DNA of 64,000 nucleotides, from positions 124,001-188,000 of the forward strand of contig CM036759.1 in assembly GCA_020796225.1 (NCBI GenBank), in the 5' to 3' direction. This stretch comes from Arion vulgaris. Its lineage: Eukaryota; Mollusca; Gastropoda; Stylommatophora; Arionidae. How positions within the stretch are numbered: the stretch's first letter is position 1; each line of letters begins with the position of its first letter. The notes beneath the pieces are model-generated. The model did not search any database. It was not told the DNA's origin and was given only the letters and a program-made list of their open reading frames with translations. Below, piece by piece: positions 1-10,631 of this stretch. The position numbers and the translations under genes are program-made.

Positions 1-1343
1 TTGTACAACAAAAACTATTTACAGATATACTTACAGTCTTGATGTAATGTTGATGTTCGTGGTGCTGTACAACAAAAACTATTTACATATATACTTACAG
101 TCTTGGTGTAATGTTGATGTTCGTGGTGTTGTACAACAAAAACTATTTACAGATATACTTACAGTCTTGGTGTAATGTTGATGTTCGTGGTGCTGTACAA
201 CAAAAACTATTTACAGATATACTTACAGTCTTGATGTAATGTTGATGTTCGTGGTGTTGTACAACAAAAACTATTTACAGATATACTTACAGTCTTGATG
301 TAATGTTGATGTTCGTGGTGCTGTACAACAAAAACTATTTACAGATATACTTACAGTCTTGGTGTAATGTTGATGTTCGTGGTGTTGTACAACAAAAACT
401 ATTTACAGATATACTTACAGTCTTGATGTAATGTTGATGTTCGTGGTGCTGTACAACAAAAACTATTTACAGATATACTTACAGTCTTGGTGTAATGTTG
501 ATGTTCGTGGTGTTGTACAACAAAAACTATTTACAGATATACTTACAGTCTTGATGTAATGTTGATGTTCGTGGTGTTGTACAACAAAAACTATTTACAG
601 ATATACTTACAGTCTTGATGTAATGTTGATGTTCGTGGTGTTGTACAACAAAAACTATTTACAGATATACTTACAGTCTTGGTGTAATGTTGATGTTCGT
701 GGTGTTGTACAAACAAAACTATTTACAGATATACTTACAGTCTTGATGTAATGTTGATGTTCGTGGTGTTGGACAACAAAAACTATTTACAGATATACTT
801 ACAGTCTTGGTGTAATGTTGATGTTCGTGGTGTTGTACAACAAAAACTATTTACAGATATACTTACAGTCTTGATGTAATGTTGATGTTCGTGGTGCTGT
901 ACAACAAAAACTATTTACAGATATACTTACAGTCTTGATGTAATGTTGATGTTCGTGGTGTTGTACAACAAAAACTATTTACATATATACTTACAGTCTT
1001 GATGTAATGTTGATGTTCGTGGTGTTGTACAACAAAAACTATTTACAGATATACTTACAGTCTTGATGTAATGTTGATGTTCGTGGTGTTGTACAACAAA
1101 AACTATTTACATATATACTTACAGTCTTGGTGTAATGTTGATGTTCGTGGTGCTGTACAACAAAAACTATTTACAGATATACTTACAGTCTTGGTGTAAT
1201 GTTGATGTTCGTGGTGTTGTACAACAAAAACTATTTACAGATATACTTACAGTCTTGATGTAATGTTGATGTTCGTGGTGTTGTACAACAAAAACTATTT
1301 ACAGATATACTTACAGTCTTGATGTAATGTTGATGTTCGTGGT
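1..1343. repeat. 64-bp satellite array, about 21 units
   Basis: A head-to-tail repeat of 64 bp starts at base 1 and stops abruptly at about 1343. Units differ at a few recurrent sites (TTGATG/TTGGTG, GTGTTG/GTGCTG, CAGATA/CATATA). One unit near 710 reads ACAAACAAAA instead of ACAACAAAAA, with the length almost unchanged. The array probably continues to the left of the window. Because variants recur in a mixed order, unequal exchange or slippage has spread them through the array. No coding meaning is seen. Confidence 0.97.
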
Positions 1344-1559
1344 AAACTCCAGAAATCTGTAACGTCCGGAGAAATGGACGTAAAGCAATTTTAAGACATC
1401 CTCCATGAAGTGGCTGAGGAGGAAATCTTGCAATGTGATCTAACAAGTTCTTTGCATCCATTGCAGATTGAAACAAATATTATTCTAGATAATACTTCCA
1501 AAGAAAGTAACTATGAATGTCACTATCAATGTGTCTGTATTTGTCCCCAAATAGTTGTC

Positions 1560-1730
1560 AATTTGAGATTAAGTGTTTGGGATGCTCCGCAAAGGAGGAC
1601 CCCCAGAGATAACAGAGGCTATGAAAAACACTGTTTATGAAGCGCACACAAAATCCCGTTCTAGAAAACTCTTCTTATCCTGATGCTGTGAGGTAAAACA
1701 TGGTTATAGAAAAGAAGAAAGAAAAAGAAG
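1560..1730 (+). mobile_element. LINE 3'-end remnant
   Basis: The reading VYEAHTKSRSRKLF followed by a short A-rich stretch resembles 45470-45560 (plus strand) and the reverse of 26920-27040, which encodes VYEVHTKVRSRNLF. This is the far C-terminus and 3' UTR of one endonuclease/RT LINE group. Only about 150 bp survives, adjoining the hAT element to its right. The family assignment is by resemblance between the copies in this window. Confidence 0.45.
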
Positions 1731-1984
1731 GATGTCCCGCTGCTGAATATCTGAACGTGTCATGATTGACATAAGATATCAGAATGTAAGCCAGTCTACA
1801 GATTCCAGTAAGCCAATCTACTGGTATCAGTGGCGGCTCGTGGTCATTTTTGGTGGTGGGGCCAGACAAAAATTTCGAAAAATCATGGTTTTTGGGCTCG
1901 GTTTATATTTTAATATTTACTATTATTTGTCTATTCCGCGAAGTTATTCCCCTTTACTATAATGATTTGGCGCCGCATGCCCAA

Positions 1985-2200
1985 ATAACAAACGGGACAA
2001 CGTTGCGCCAGGGTAAGTGAGCTGGCACTGATCAAGACCTTACGCCACCTCCTCGTGGTAACCCTGGGAAAAAGACAAAGATCATGTCTGGCTGTAGGTA
2101 AGGATCGAGAGAGAGCTACTCTGGTATAGGTAATAAAGCAAACGCAGACGCGTCTCTTGGGTCCTAAATACTAGTGAATGCACGCATCTTCTGTCGATGT
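1985..2200 (+). mobile_element. RNase H LINE 5'-UTR-like segment
   Basis: The stretch with CCAGGGTAAGTGAGCTGG and GGTAACCCTGGGAAAAAGAC aligns by eye with 33371-33480 (CCAGGGTTAGCGAAGGGG, GGTGACCCTGGAAGAAGAC). That second stretch directly follows the 18S fragment and opens the long RNase H LINE. A weaker relative lies at 6160-6410. It is therefore read as a 5' end of the same LINE group inside hAT-1. The similarity is partial and no coding follows directly. Confidence 0.4.
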
Positions 2201-3009
2201 CTAATGAAAAAGTTGCATAAATGCAAAGCAAATGTAAGAAGTAACAACGTACGAGTCGGGTGTAAGCGTATACTCTTCTCCTGAATCAATGGTCAATCAT
2301 AATTGCCAGCTCTCATTGCAAGAAAGCCGGGCACTCTCCCCCACGCACTATAGGCAAAATGGTGAAAGCTCATAATTCCTGGGGTTCAACAACAACTAAA
2401 ATATATACCATATAACTATGGTACAAAAGAGATCCCTATAACCTACCGTTGACCACAGTCCTTCCCCGTGAAATAGCAAACAATAAAAATAAAAACTTTG
2501 CTTTTCTTCACTGACAGCTAACCACGATTTTTTTACTAAACCACTTATTATTGAAAGTCCTATTTGTCTTGCCATCTTGTTGCACATATACAAAGCTATT
2601 TGGCTGATGTGCACCTAGCCGTTAATTTCAAGCTTTTCTTCTATCTTTAACGAAGGAAACGGATTTCGTAATAAATAATCAACTTGATTCATTTTGAATT
2701 TCGAGTAAGCCACAACTTCAAAAGTAGGTCACAGCTTGTCAATCGCAAACGAGTGTGCGTTGTAGAAGACATATGTATATTGAATACGAAACGGCCGATT
2801 ACCGTTAACGATTATAATAATAGTTAATTACATATTTCTATTAATGCATATCCTTTTCTACTATTTTATATATAATTTGTGATTCAATCAATAATTATAC
2901 AAATTACTATTTAATCAAGAGTCGTTGTTTAACTGTTAATTGGTTGATTGCGTAGGAACTTAGCATCCGGTGAATAAAATGACATAAATTGTTTTGGCAA
3001 TTATTATAA
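2200..3009. other. AT-rich stretch without recognisable gene
   Basis: About 800 bp inside hAT-1 with no long frame and no recognised protein. It becomes strongly AT-rich from 2810 to 3010. It may be further decayed LINE or hAT interior sequence. Confidence 0.4.
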
Positions 3010-3387
3010 ATGACTAAAGATATAGAAAGCAAGTTAAATGCATTTGAAAATAGATGTCTGCGAAAAATAATGAATATAAAATGGAACGAATTCAGAAGAA
3101 GTGATGAAATCAGAATGTCTGGTCAACCACTAGTGACAACTGTTATAAGAAAAAGAAGATGGAGATATGTTGGGCACACCTTGAAGAGAAATGATCAACG
3201 AATATCAAAGCAGGCATTGAAGTGGGATGCAAAGTGTTCAAAAAAGAGAGAACGACATAGGAGACCTATAACGAATTTTGCTGAGAGGGCAGGAAATATC
3301 GGTCTCAGTTCCATGGAGGAGATTGAGCGAGTTGCCCGGGATAGAGCGGTATGGAGAAATTACTTGCAGGCCCCATGTAACATATAA
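3010..3387 (+). pseudogene. LINE reverse transcriptase C-terminal fragment
   Basis: A 125-codon frame matches the region after the RT thumb of endonuclease/RT LINEs. It contains AFENRCLRKIMNIKW, then RRWRYVGHTLKR, a basic stretch, RPITNFAERAG and ARDRAVWR before the stop. This order (basic W/Y-GH motif, GKR/RP repeat, DRxxWR) recurs at 15182, 21463, 25560 and 29300. The endonuclease and RT palm are absent, so it is a 5'-truncated copy without activity. It lies inside hAT-1 upstream of an RNase H LINE fragment in the same orientation. Confidence 0.75.
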
Positions 3388-3475
3388 CGGTACGAGAGGA
3401 ATTATTATTATAATTATTATTAAAGGTAGCGGTCAAAGATCATAGGTCGCAATGTTACATCGTCAGTAGAGTATT

Positions 3476-4660
3476 TTAAAACGACCCAAATCTCATCCAA
3501 TGCATGAAAGAATGTATGTATCCGGAAAGTGGAGAATACAGAGATCTAACTTCGTTAGAATCTCTAACGCACTGACCACAGACCATCCTGTCCAAATGCA
3601 CAGCCAAACCAATCCCGGCAATCGACAAGTGTCCGCCATGGAAAACAAAAATGCCAGAACTAAGGGAATCAATCCCAGGCATACTGAGCAAAGGGGATCA
3701 AACAAACCTCGACAGAAAAACTGCAGCAGAAGAGCACATAGAATCAGGGTACCCTGAAAATGAGTGGACGCACGTCTACACGGACGGATCGGCAAATAAC
3801 GCAATAAGCGATGGCGGAGGAGGAATAGTGCTTAAAATCTCAAAGAAAGTCACGGTCAAGAAAGCGATTTCAACTGGCAAATACTCGAATAACTACCGAG
3901 CTGAGGCAGAGGCAATCAAAGAGGCGGCCGAAATGATCTTGGAAGAAGAACACTACACGCAACAAGGTCGTGATATTCACCGATGCTCTATCGGTCATCA
4001 CGGCACTCAATTGCGTCGGCAAAACTGAGATGAATGAGCTCAAAACGTCCCTCGCTGAACTAACGAGTTCCCTCAAACGCACCGTCATCCAGTGGATACC
4101 GTCACACTGCAACATTAGAGGAAACGAAGCGGCCGACAAGCTAGCCAAAGAGGGCGGGCGACTACCCCAGACTGATCTCGAGATCAGCTAGAAAGTCAAA
4201 ACAACCATCGGTTTGCACTATCGAAGCAAATGGGCAAAAGACCACCCGCAGTACACAGACAGTGACGGATACTATGGTCTCTCTCGCAGTGAACAAGTTG
4301 CCATATTTCGCCTCCGTACCGACCACAACAAGCTCAGAGCCCACATGTTCCATAAATTTAAAATTGGCACAACTAGCCTGTGCCCATGCAATATGGCAGA
4401 CATGACGGCAGAACACGTCTTGCAAGACTGTCTACGTTTAGCAGGTATAAGAAAAGAGTACTGGCCACAACACACAGAGCTTCGCGAAAAGCTGTACGGA
4501 GGAACGGAGTCCCTAAAAACAACAGTAAAATTCATGATAGAAGTTGGTCCATCAGGCTAGGCCGGGAACGCAAAGAAGAAAACGACCCGATAAAACATAG
4601 TGCGTTGAAATATATGTCAAGCGTTATAGAGAGAAGCTGAATTGGAGACCGTATATAATA
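3476..4660 (+). pseudogene. RNase H LINE fragment (RNase H plus cysteine tail)
   Basis: The reading begins within an RT-to-RNase H linker and enters the RNase H fold at VYTDGSANN near 3775, with the second acidic motif in NNYRAEAEAIKEA. A frame break near 3960 moves the reading to FTDALSVITALN, then WIPSHCNIRGNEAADKLAKEG. A stop follows at about 4190, and the next frame carries LRAHMFHKF and a CPCN...H...DC motif typical of such LINE C-termini. The D-E-D-H/D residues of RNase H are all recognisable, but across two frames. The segment is a second copy of 37130-38180. It is 5'-truncated and inactive. Confidence 0.8.
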
Positions 4661-4739
4661 GTTTTTAAATAATAATGTTTATATATTATTATTATTGTTA
4701 TATTATTATGATATAACATTATATTTTAGTGTTAAATAT

Positions 4740-5022
4740 TCAACTTTCAAAGCTAATCAGTGTCAAGTTAACTATAATAATTACGAACAAAATTTTTTTA
4801 AAATAATAAGTACACGTTAGTTATTTTGGGTTTGGTAGGCATGTTCTTACTGGCCCCTAATGACCATGGGTATATACTAATTGGAGGAAAAATATGTTGA
4901 ATTTTAGATTTCAGAATGTGTGTGATATTTTAGCACTGCATATCAACTTTCAAAGCTAATCAGTATCCTGTTGAAAGTAATAATTACAAACAATTAATGT
5001 CTGAAATAATAAGTACACGTTA
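4740..5022. repeat. Duplicated 80-bp block near the right end of hAT-1
   Basis: The segment from TCAACTTTCAAAGCTAATCAG to AATAATAAGTACACGTTA occurs at 4740-4820 and again, slightly diverged, at 4943-5022. The offset is about 203 bp. Subterminal repeats of this kind are common in hAT elements and can be transposase-binding regions; that role is inferred only. Confidence 0.7.
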
Positions 5023-5308
5023 CTCAATATTGTTGGTGGGGCCTGACCCCACTGGCCCTTAATGACGAGCCGCCCCTGACTGGTATGATAGGGTTACAAA
5101 TGAGAAATTTATGACAAATCTACTGGTATGATAGGGTTACAAACGAGGGTTACAATGTTTCAATCTTAAAGTATATTTTTCACTTCAGTAGTAGAACAAG
5201 TACGGGAATTATAGCACCTAAGTTCACTGAATATCACATCTAATTCACGCAAAATATCAGTGATGAAATATTGTATTGTCCTGATTATATATCCTTTGAA
5301 AACTTGCA

Positions 5309-5579
5309 CCACATTGAGAGGAACCACACGATGTAACCACACGTAGATTACAACGAATATTTCCACATTGAGAGGAACCATACGATGCAACCACACGTAG
5401 ATTACAGCAAATATTACCACATTGAGAGGAACCACACGATGTAACCACGCGTAGATTACAGCAAATATTTCCACATTGAGAGTAACCACACGATGTAACC
5501 ACGCGTAGATTACAGCCAAATATTTCCACATTGAGAGAAACCACACGATGTAACCACGCGTAGATTACATCGAATATTT
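5309..5579. repeat. 54-bp minisatellite, 5 units
   Basis: Five tandem copies of a unit running from CCACATTGAGAGG through ACCACACGATGTAACC to AGCAAATATTT. Because 54 is a multiple of 3, one minus-strand frame is open as an 18-residue repeat, which I read as a by-product and not a protein. Confidence 0.93.
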
Positions 5580-6160
5580 AGAACGTGCCAAAAGTTATCA
5601 TAAATGCAAATTAAACTGACACAGTGTTACACGTGATTTCATTTCAGAAACTCGTGAGAGCTTAACTGGCATTGACAAGATTCTGTTACTACGAGCAGAC
5701 GTAAGTTGATATAGTGCCAGATTGTACGCCTACAGAAACCAAATGAAAATGTTAAAAGAGAGAGAAACAAAGAGAGAGAGAGAGGAAGCGGAGTTGTGGA
5801 TAGAGATGGGTGGTATAGATAGAGAGACTCGCAAGAACAAGGTAGCAATTCTAGAAAACGGCAAATATTTGATAGAATAGTTGATCAGAACTCATTGTTT
5901 GTATAAGTAATGCTGCTATACTCTCTGAACATGAAGTCGAATTTGGTTGACAGCTATAAATGACGTCGCTCATGGTGGCCACTGTTGGTAAATAAATGGT
6001 ATTAATATGTATTTATGCTGATTATATTAGATGTCAGACATGAAAGCACTCATGATGCACATCATTTGTCAATAAGAAAAAAGGTCATTTGTGGGACGGT
6101 GGAATAACGTTTATCGGCTGATTATCTACGTTGAGCTTGTTACATCGGCCACTGGGGGGT
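5580..6160. other. Unassigned sequence with a GA-rich patch
   Basis: No gene or named repeat is recognised. A GA-rich run of repeated AGAG lies at about 5755-5790. Confidence 0.4.
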
Positions 6161-6410
6161 CATAGTGGCAAAGAATTTGTCACGGTTGGTAAGTTGGCCC
6201 TAATCAGGACTCTACTCCACCTTCTTGTGGTGGCACCAGAAACATGCTACACTGTTGCAGTCTAGCAAAGTGAGTAGGAATCGTGGAGGAAGCACGGTAC
6301 TGGTGGAGACAGCAGTACATATGCAGATGCGCATGGTATGAGAGTGACTCGCCCACAATATGAGCAAGATCTCTTAGTGATTACGCTTTCTCTAACAGCT
6401 ACATAATCTG
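6160..6410 (+). mobile_element. Weak RNase H LINE 5'-UTR relative
   Basis: GGTAAGTTGGCCCTAATCAGGACT and CTTCTTGTGGTGGCACC resemble the start at 1998-2060 in order and spacing. The match continues loosely into a GAGTAGGAATCG/GTAAGGATCGAG pair. It is probably a diverged copy of the same 5' region. No frame follows. Confidence 0.3.
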
Positions 6411-6593
6411 AAACATCTGCCGTCGGTCGGTTACAGCAATGCGTCATTGACAATTTCAACTGGTTGGTCGCTCCAGATTGTCGAATCCTGACAAATTCTA
6501 TCAATAGTTGCTGATTTGTGTCCCCCTTTCTTGGAAACTAGAGAAGTAAATAAGATGTTTTCAGAACCACATGGGAAGTACCGGAGTCGATGA

Positions 6594-6855
6594 GTATGAT
6601 TAATAAATAGAAAGTAGACAAGTATTACGGCCTTTCTGGGAGAAAAAAACAAATTACCAAACATAGGATTCGAACCACAATCTTTTCATTCTTACGGCAT
6701 CCATATCTGATCGTGTTCTTAAACGCGCTCGTATTGTAGGGTCAGGCAATGAGTGCCGTCAGAAATAAGCGTTTGTCGTTCGAATCTTGTGTTTGGTAAT
6801 TTGTTTTTCTGAAGTCTAACACTTGTCCACTTTCTATTTATTGATCATATTTCTT
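6594..6855. mobile_element. Fold-back element with tRNA-like B boxes (copy 1)
   Basis: Two inverted arms of about 80 bp (6594-6690 and 6775-6852) pair almost throughout; for example AATAAATAGAAAGTAGACAA on the left matches the complement of TTGTCCACTTTCTATTTATT on the right. The inner ends of both arms carry GTTCGAATC, the core of a Pol III B box, and the loop holds GGCATCCAT and its counterpart ATGAGTGCC. It looks like a head-to-head pair of a tRNA-derived element. Related structures lie at 12634-12821 and 27780-28110. Confidence 0.7.
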
Positions 6856-6865
6856 GGAAAGCAGA

Positions 6866-7447
6866 ACGTCCATCATCTACAGCAACACATCCATCATCTA
6901 AAGCAGCACATCCATCATCTAAAGCAGCACATCCATCATCTAAAGCAACACGTCCATCATCTACAGCAGCACATCCATCATCTACAGCAACATGTCCATC
7001 ATCTACAGCAACACATCCATCATCTACAGCAACATGTCCATCATCTACAGCAACACATCCATCATCTACAGCAACACATCCATCATCTAAAGCAGCACAT
7101 CCATCATCTACAGCAGCACATCCATCATCTACAGCAACACATTCATCATCTACAGCAACACATCCATCATCTACAGCAACATGTCCATCATCTACAGCAA
7201 CACATCCATCATCTACAGCAGCACATCCATCATCTACAGCAACACATCCATCATCTACAGCAACACATCCATCATCTAAAGCAACACATCCATCATCTAC
7301 AGCAACACATCCATCATCTAAAGCAGCACATCCATCATCTACAGCAGCACATCCATCATCTACAGCAACACATCCATCATCTACAGCAACACATCCATCA
7401 TCTAAAGCAACACATCCATCATCTACAGCAACATGTCCATCATCTAA
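6866..7447 (+). repeat. 21-bp minisatellite encoding heptads
   Basis: About 27-28 tandem copies of a 21-bp unit (CATCCATCATCTACAGCAACA with A/G and C/A variants) form one uninterrupted plus frame. Each unit reads H-(I/V)-H-H-L-(Q/K)-Q, giving about 200 residues of perfect heptads inside a 258-codon frame (6823-7599). The frame starts in the fold-back element and ends in an unrelated interspersed repeat, so a real protein is unlikely. A second plus frame, giving an SST(A/K)(A/T)HP-type repeat, is also open throughout. Treated as a minisatellite. Confidence 0.9.
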
Positions 7448-7525
7448 GAGAAAGAAGATGTACTAGATCAGATGTGACTAACAGTGTATTGGTACAGTGG
7501 ATTATATCTTATTGCAACGCCTGGT

Positions 7526-7765
7526 GCTGCCGGGGCCCGCAATGGAAGCAAAGAATAGTACCACTGCGACCTACAAGGCGTGTCATAAGAGGCGACTGAT
7601 GTAGGACCTAGGAAAGCTACCCTCGTAAATAAAAATCATCGCAGAAATCGAATGTGCTGGTCTACTTGTAGGTGCATGGCTGGCACAACGTACAATCGCT
7701 CTTATGCTCAGATCACATACAAATCACACAGTGTGGTTGACAAGTGGTCGATATGGAGCGTTCAA
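7526..7765 (+). mobile_element. Interspersed repeat IR-1, copy 1
   Basis: A block of about 240 bp runs from CTGCCGGGGCCCGCAATGG through CTACAAGGCGTGTC, AGAGGCGACTG and TAAATAAAAATC to CAGATCACATACAAATCAC. Relatives occur at 8527-8757 (plus), 14715-14960 (minus), 25436-25590 (plus, shortened), 38850-39095 (minus) and weakly 49405-49560 (minus). It has no coding capacity. Size and copy number suggest a SINE or a solo terminal repeat; the class is not settled from the sequence. Confidence 0.8.
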
Positions 7766-7876
7766 AGAAGTAGGATATGTCCGAGTTCCTTGTTTTCTAC
7801 TCCTACAGTCTCCTTTTTCCAGTCCAGATAGCATGTCTGCATCCATGGTTGTGTGGTATATATTGTTTATATGTGT

Positions 7877-8060
7877 TTATTTTGTGTAAGCCTTTGCTAT
7901 TTCAACGACAGTTTATTAGAGTTTATTTTGTGTAAGTCTTTGCTATTTCAACGACAGTTTATTAGAGTTTATTTTGTGTAAGTCTTTGCTATTTCAACGA
8001 CAGTTTATATGTGTTTATTTTGTGTAAGCCTCTGCTATTTCAACGACAGTTTATTAAAGT
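7877..8060. repeat. 46-bp tandem repeat, 4 units
   Basis: Four copies of a unit from GTTTATTTTGTGTAAG through CTATTTCAACGACAG to TTTATTAGA. The third unit ends in ATATGT, and the array decays at 8060. Confidence 0.93.
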
Positions 8061-8239
8061 TTGTTGAGAAATTATTTATTTTTATTTGTTTGTTTTTTTA
8101 TATAGAGATTAAAACCTCTTTAACCTCTACAATACGAAAAGTCACCCGATAAACCGACCGGGCAGTACCAATTCTCTCATTAGCCATTTCGTGTGCTAAA
8201 ATATATTTTAAACAAATATATGTTTTAAACAAATATATT

Positions 8240-8450
8240 GCCCGTCTGCCCAGCGTGTTCGTAGCGCGTTGGACTACGGGTGACTATCCCTCTGTGTGTG
8301 AGGGTTCAATTCCGCGGGATGGTAGAAAAAGCCACAGATTCCCAAGGTTTACGGTGTTCGTGGCACCGAACCGAAGTGTTACGATGTCCATGGCACCGAG
8401 CCGAGGAGCTGAAAAGCTCAAGTGCTTCTGGATCGGACCCAAAAAAAAAA
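8240..8450 (+). mobile_element. tRNA-derived SINE, plus copy
   Basis: The head has an A-box-like TGCCCAGCGTG and a B-box GGGTTCAATTCC at tRNA spacing. A body with paired GGCACCGA motifs follows, then GGATCGGACCC and an A10 tail. It is flanked by AAATATATT (8231-8239 and 8448-8456), consistent with a target-site duplication. The same family is present inverted at 31509-31720. Such SINEs are moved by LINE machinery and transcribed by Pol III. Confidence 0.88.
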
Positions 8451-8526
8451 TATATTCACAATATTTATGGAAAGCTAATTACTTTGTAGAATAGAAAATA
8501 TGAATGTCTAAAATATAGCTTTTAAT

Positions 8527-8757
8527 GCTGCCGGGGCCCGCAATGGAAGCAAAGAATAGTACCACTGCAACCTACAAGGCATGTCGTAGAGGCGACTGAT
8601 GTACGGGCCTAGGAAGCTACCTAGTAAAAAAAAGCATAGCAGAAATCGAATCTGTTGGTCTAATTGTAGACACATAATTGGTACAACGCCGCTCTTAGGC
8701 TCAGATCACATACAAATCACACAGAATGGTTAACAAGTGGTCGATATGGCGCGTTCC
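8527..8757 (+). mobile_element. Interspersed repeat IR-1, copy 2
   Basis: Same order of motifs as copy 1 about 1 kb upstream, with small gaps (for example ATGTCGTAGAGGCGACTG). It lies shortly after the SINE and in the same orientation as copy 1. Confidence 0.8.
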
Positions 8758-9489
8758 TGGAAGAATATTTCTCTTTAACCTTTCCTTCCATAGTTATTTA
8801 TTCTCAACAACATAGGATGATTCAGCATTCACTTGTATTTCTCTTACGTGCGACATTATTTTCTTGTATATTCTTCCTTGGTTGAAAGTCTGACATTGTT
8901 TTCAATGTCTCTATCTATCCCCGGGTGGATTTCTTGGTTCCATTGATGATGTCTGTGACTAGCTTTTATGTTCTACTTATTTTGTGTAGAGTTCCTATTC
9001 AAAGTTATTCGGCATGGCACATGATGACAGTGATGTACTCTGAATATTGTTCATTTATCTCACTGTAATCCTTCTCTGATTCTAGTTTACATACACCTTC
9101 ATGAGATAATCGCATTTGTTATTTATCATATTTCTCTAGAGTGAGAACATGGTGAGAACAAGGACTTGGTACATAAGAGAAATAACTCGGGATTTGTCAA
9201 ACACATTAATATTTCCTAGCAGTTATCTCCCTTCCCTCATCCTTTTTTAAATATTTATTCCCAATAGTTAGCCAGATATATTTTATATTAATCGACCCAT
9301 CTTTTATCAATGTGTATACTTATCGTACTCTGTATCAAAATCCTCTTAACTAGGAATATGTTAATGAAAAAAGTGTTCAAAAAGACAAGTAGCCAACAAA
9401 TAACTACAGCAATATAATTGAAATATAACAATTGTTTTTCACACATTTTTCTAACAGTGAGTATATTTATTCCAATTTCTCCAGCGCAT
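8758..9489. other. AT-rich stretch without recognised feature
   Basis: About 730 bp with no long frame and no repeat I can pair elsewhere in the window. Confidence 0.4.
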
Positions 9490-10631
9490 ACATGATTACT
9501 ATCTGAGACAAATGTTTCAAGCAAGTACTCCAGTCTGTAAGATATTCATAAATGATCACTATCTGAGACAAATGTTTCAAGCAAGTACTCCAGTCTGTAA
9601 GATATTCATAAATGATCACTGAGACAAATGTTTCAAGCAAGTACTCTAGCCTGTAAGATATTCATTCATGATCACTATCTGAGACAAATGTTTCAAGCAA
9701 GTACTCCAGTCTGTAAGATATTCATATATGATCACTATCTGAGACAAATGTTTCAAGCAAGTACTCTAGCCTGTAAGATATTCATTCATGATCAATATCT
9801 GTGACAAATGTTTCATGCAAGTACTCCAGTCTGTAAGATATTCATATATGATCACTATCTGTGACAAATGTTTCAAGCAAGTACTCTAACCTGTAAGATA
9901 TTCATACATGATCACTATCTGAGACAAATGTTTCATGCAAGTACTCCAGCTTGTAAGATATTCATTCATGATCACTATCTGTGACAAATGTTTCAAGCCG
10001 GTACTCCAGTCTGTAAGATATTCATACATGATCACTATCTGAGACAAATGTTTCAAGCAAGTACTCCAGCTTGTAAGATATTCATTCATGATCACTATCT
10101 GTGACAAATGTTTCAAGCAAGTACTCTAGCCTGTAAGATATTCATTCATGATCACTATCTGTGACAAATGTTTCATGCAAGTACTCCAGCTTGTAAGATA
10201 TTCATATATGATCACTATCTGTGACAAATGTTTCAAGCAAGTACTCCAGTCAGTAAGATATTCATACATGATCACTATCTGTGACAAATGTTTCAAGCAA
10301 GTACTCTAACCTGTAAGATATTCATACATGATCACTATCTGTGACAAATGTTTCAAGCAAGTACTCTAACCTGTAAGATATTCATTCATGATCACTATCT
10401 GAGACAAATGTTTCAAGCCGGTACTCCAGTCTGTAAGATATTCATACATGATCACTATCTGAGACAAATGTTTCAAGCAAGTACTCCAGCTTGTAAGATA
10501 TTCATTCATGATCACTATCTGTGACAAATGTTTCAAGCAAGTACTCTAGCCTGTAAGATATTCATTCATGATCACTATCTGAGACAAATGTTTCAAGCAA
10601 GTACTCTAGCTTGAAACATGTAGTACTCTAG
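9490..10631. repeat. 60-bp satellite array, left part
   Basis: About 19 units of a 60-bp repeat containing GATATTCATTCATGATCACT, ATCTGTGACAAATGTTTCA and GCAAGTACTCTAGCCTGTAA. Variants (CTCCAGTC/CTCTAGCC, TCTGAG/TCTGTG, GCAAG/GCCGG) recur in a shuffled, higher-order pattern. One early unit near 9620 lacks 6 bp. The array is cut by a LINE at 10632 and resumes at 11863. Confidence 0.97.

Larger units (their letters stand above)
1828..5078. mobile_element. hAT DNA transposon with cargo (hAT-1)
   Basis: The left end reads CAGTGGCGGCTCGT and the right end ACGAGCCGCCCCTG, an imperfect inverted pair of the hAT type. Both ends are bordered by a perfect 8-bp direct repeat ACTGGTAT (1820-1827 and 5079-5086), the duplication length typical of hAT elements. 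No hAT transposase is visible inside. The interior instead carries pieces of LINEs (1985-2200, 3010-3387, 3476-4660), so the element is non-autonomous and either captured or was hit by LINE sequence. The outer segments 1828-1985 and 4660-5078 look like genuine hAT end sequence. Confidence 0.85.

Noticed and set aside
1..1343. CRISPR-like array
   Set aside because: Units are adjacent with no unique spacers, in a clearly eukaryotic context. It is a plain satellite.
5166..5546. Minus frames with 18-residue repeats
   Set aside because: Shadows of the 54-bp minisatellite.
8255..8494. Two overlapping plus frames
   Set aside because: They fall within the SINE at 8240-8450.
9886..10116. Minus frame with 20-residue repeats
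   Set aside because: It is the translation of the 60-bp satellite; the period is a multiple of 3.
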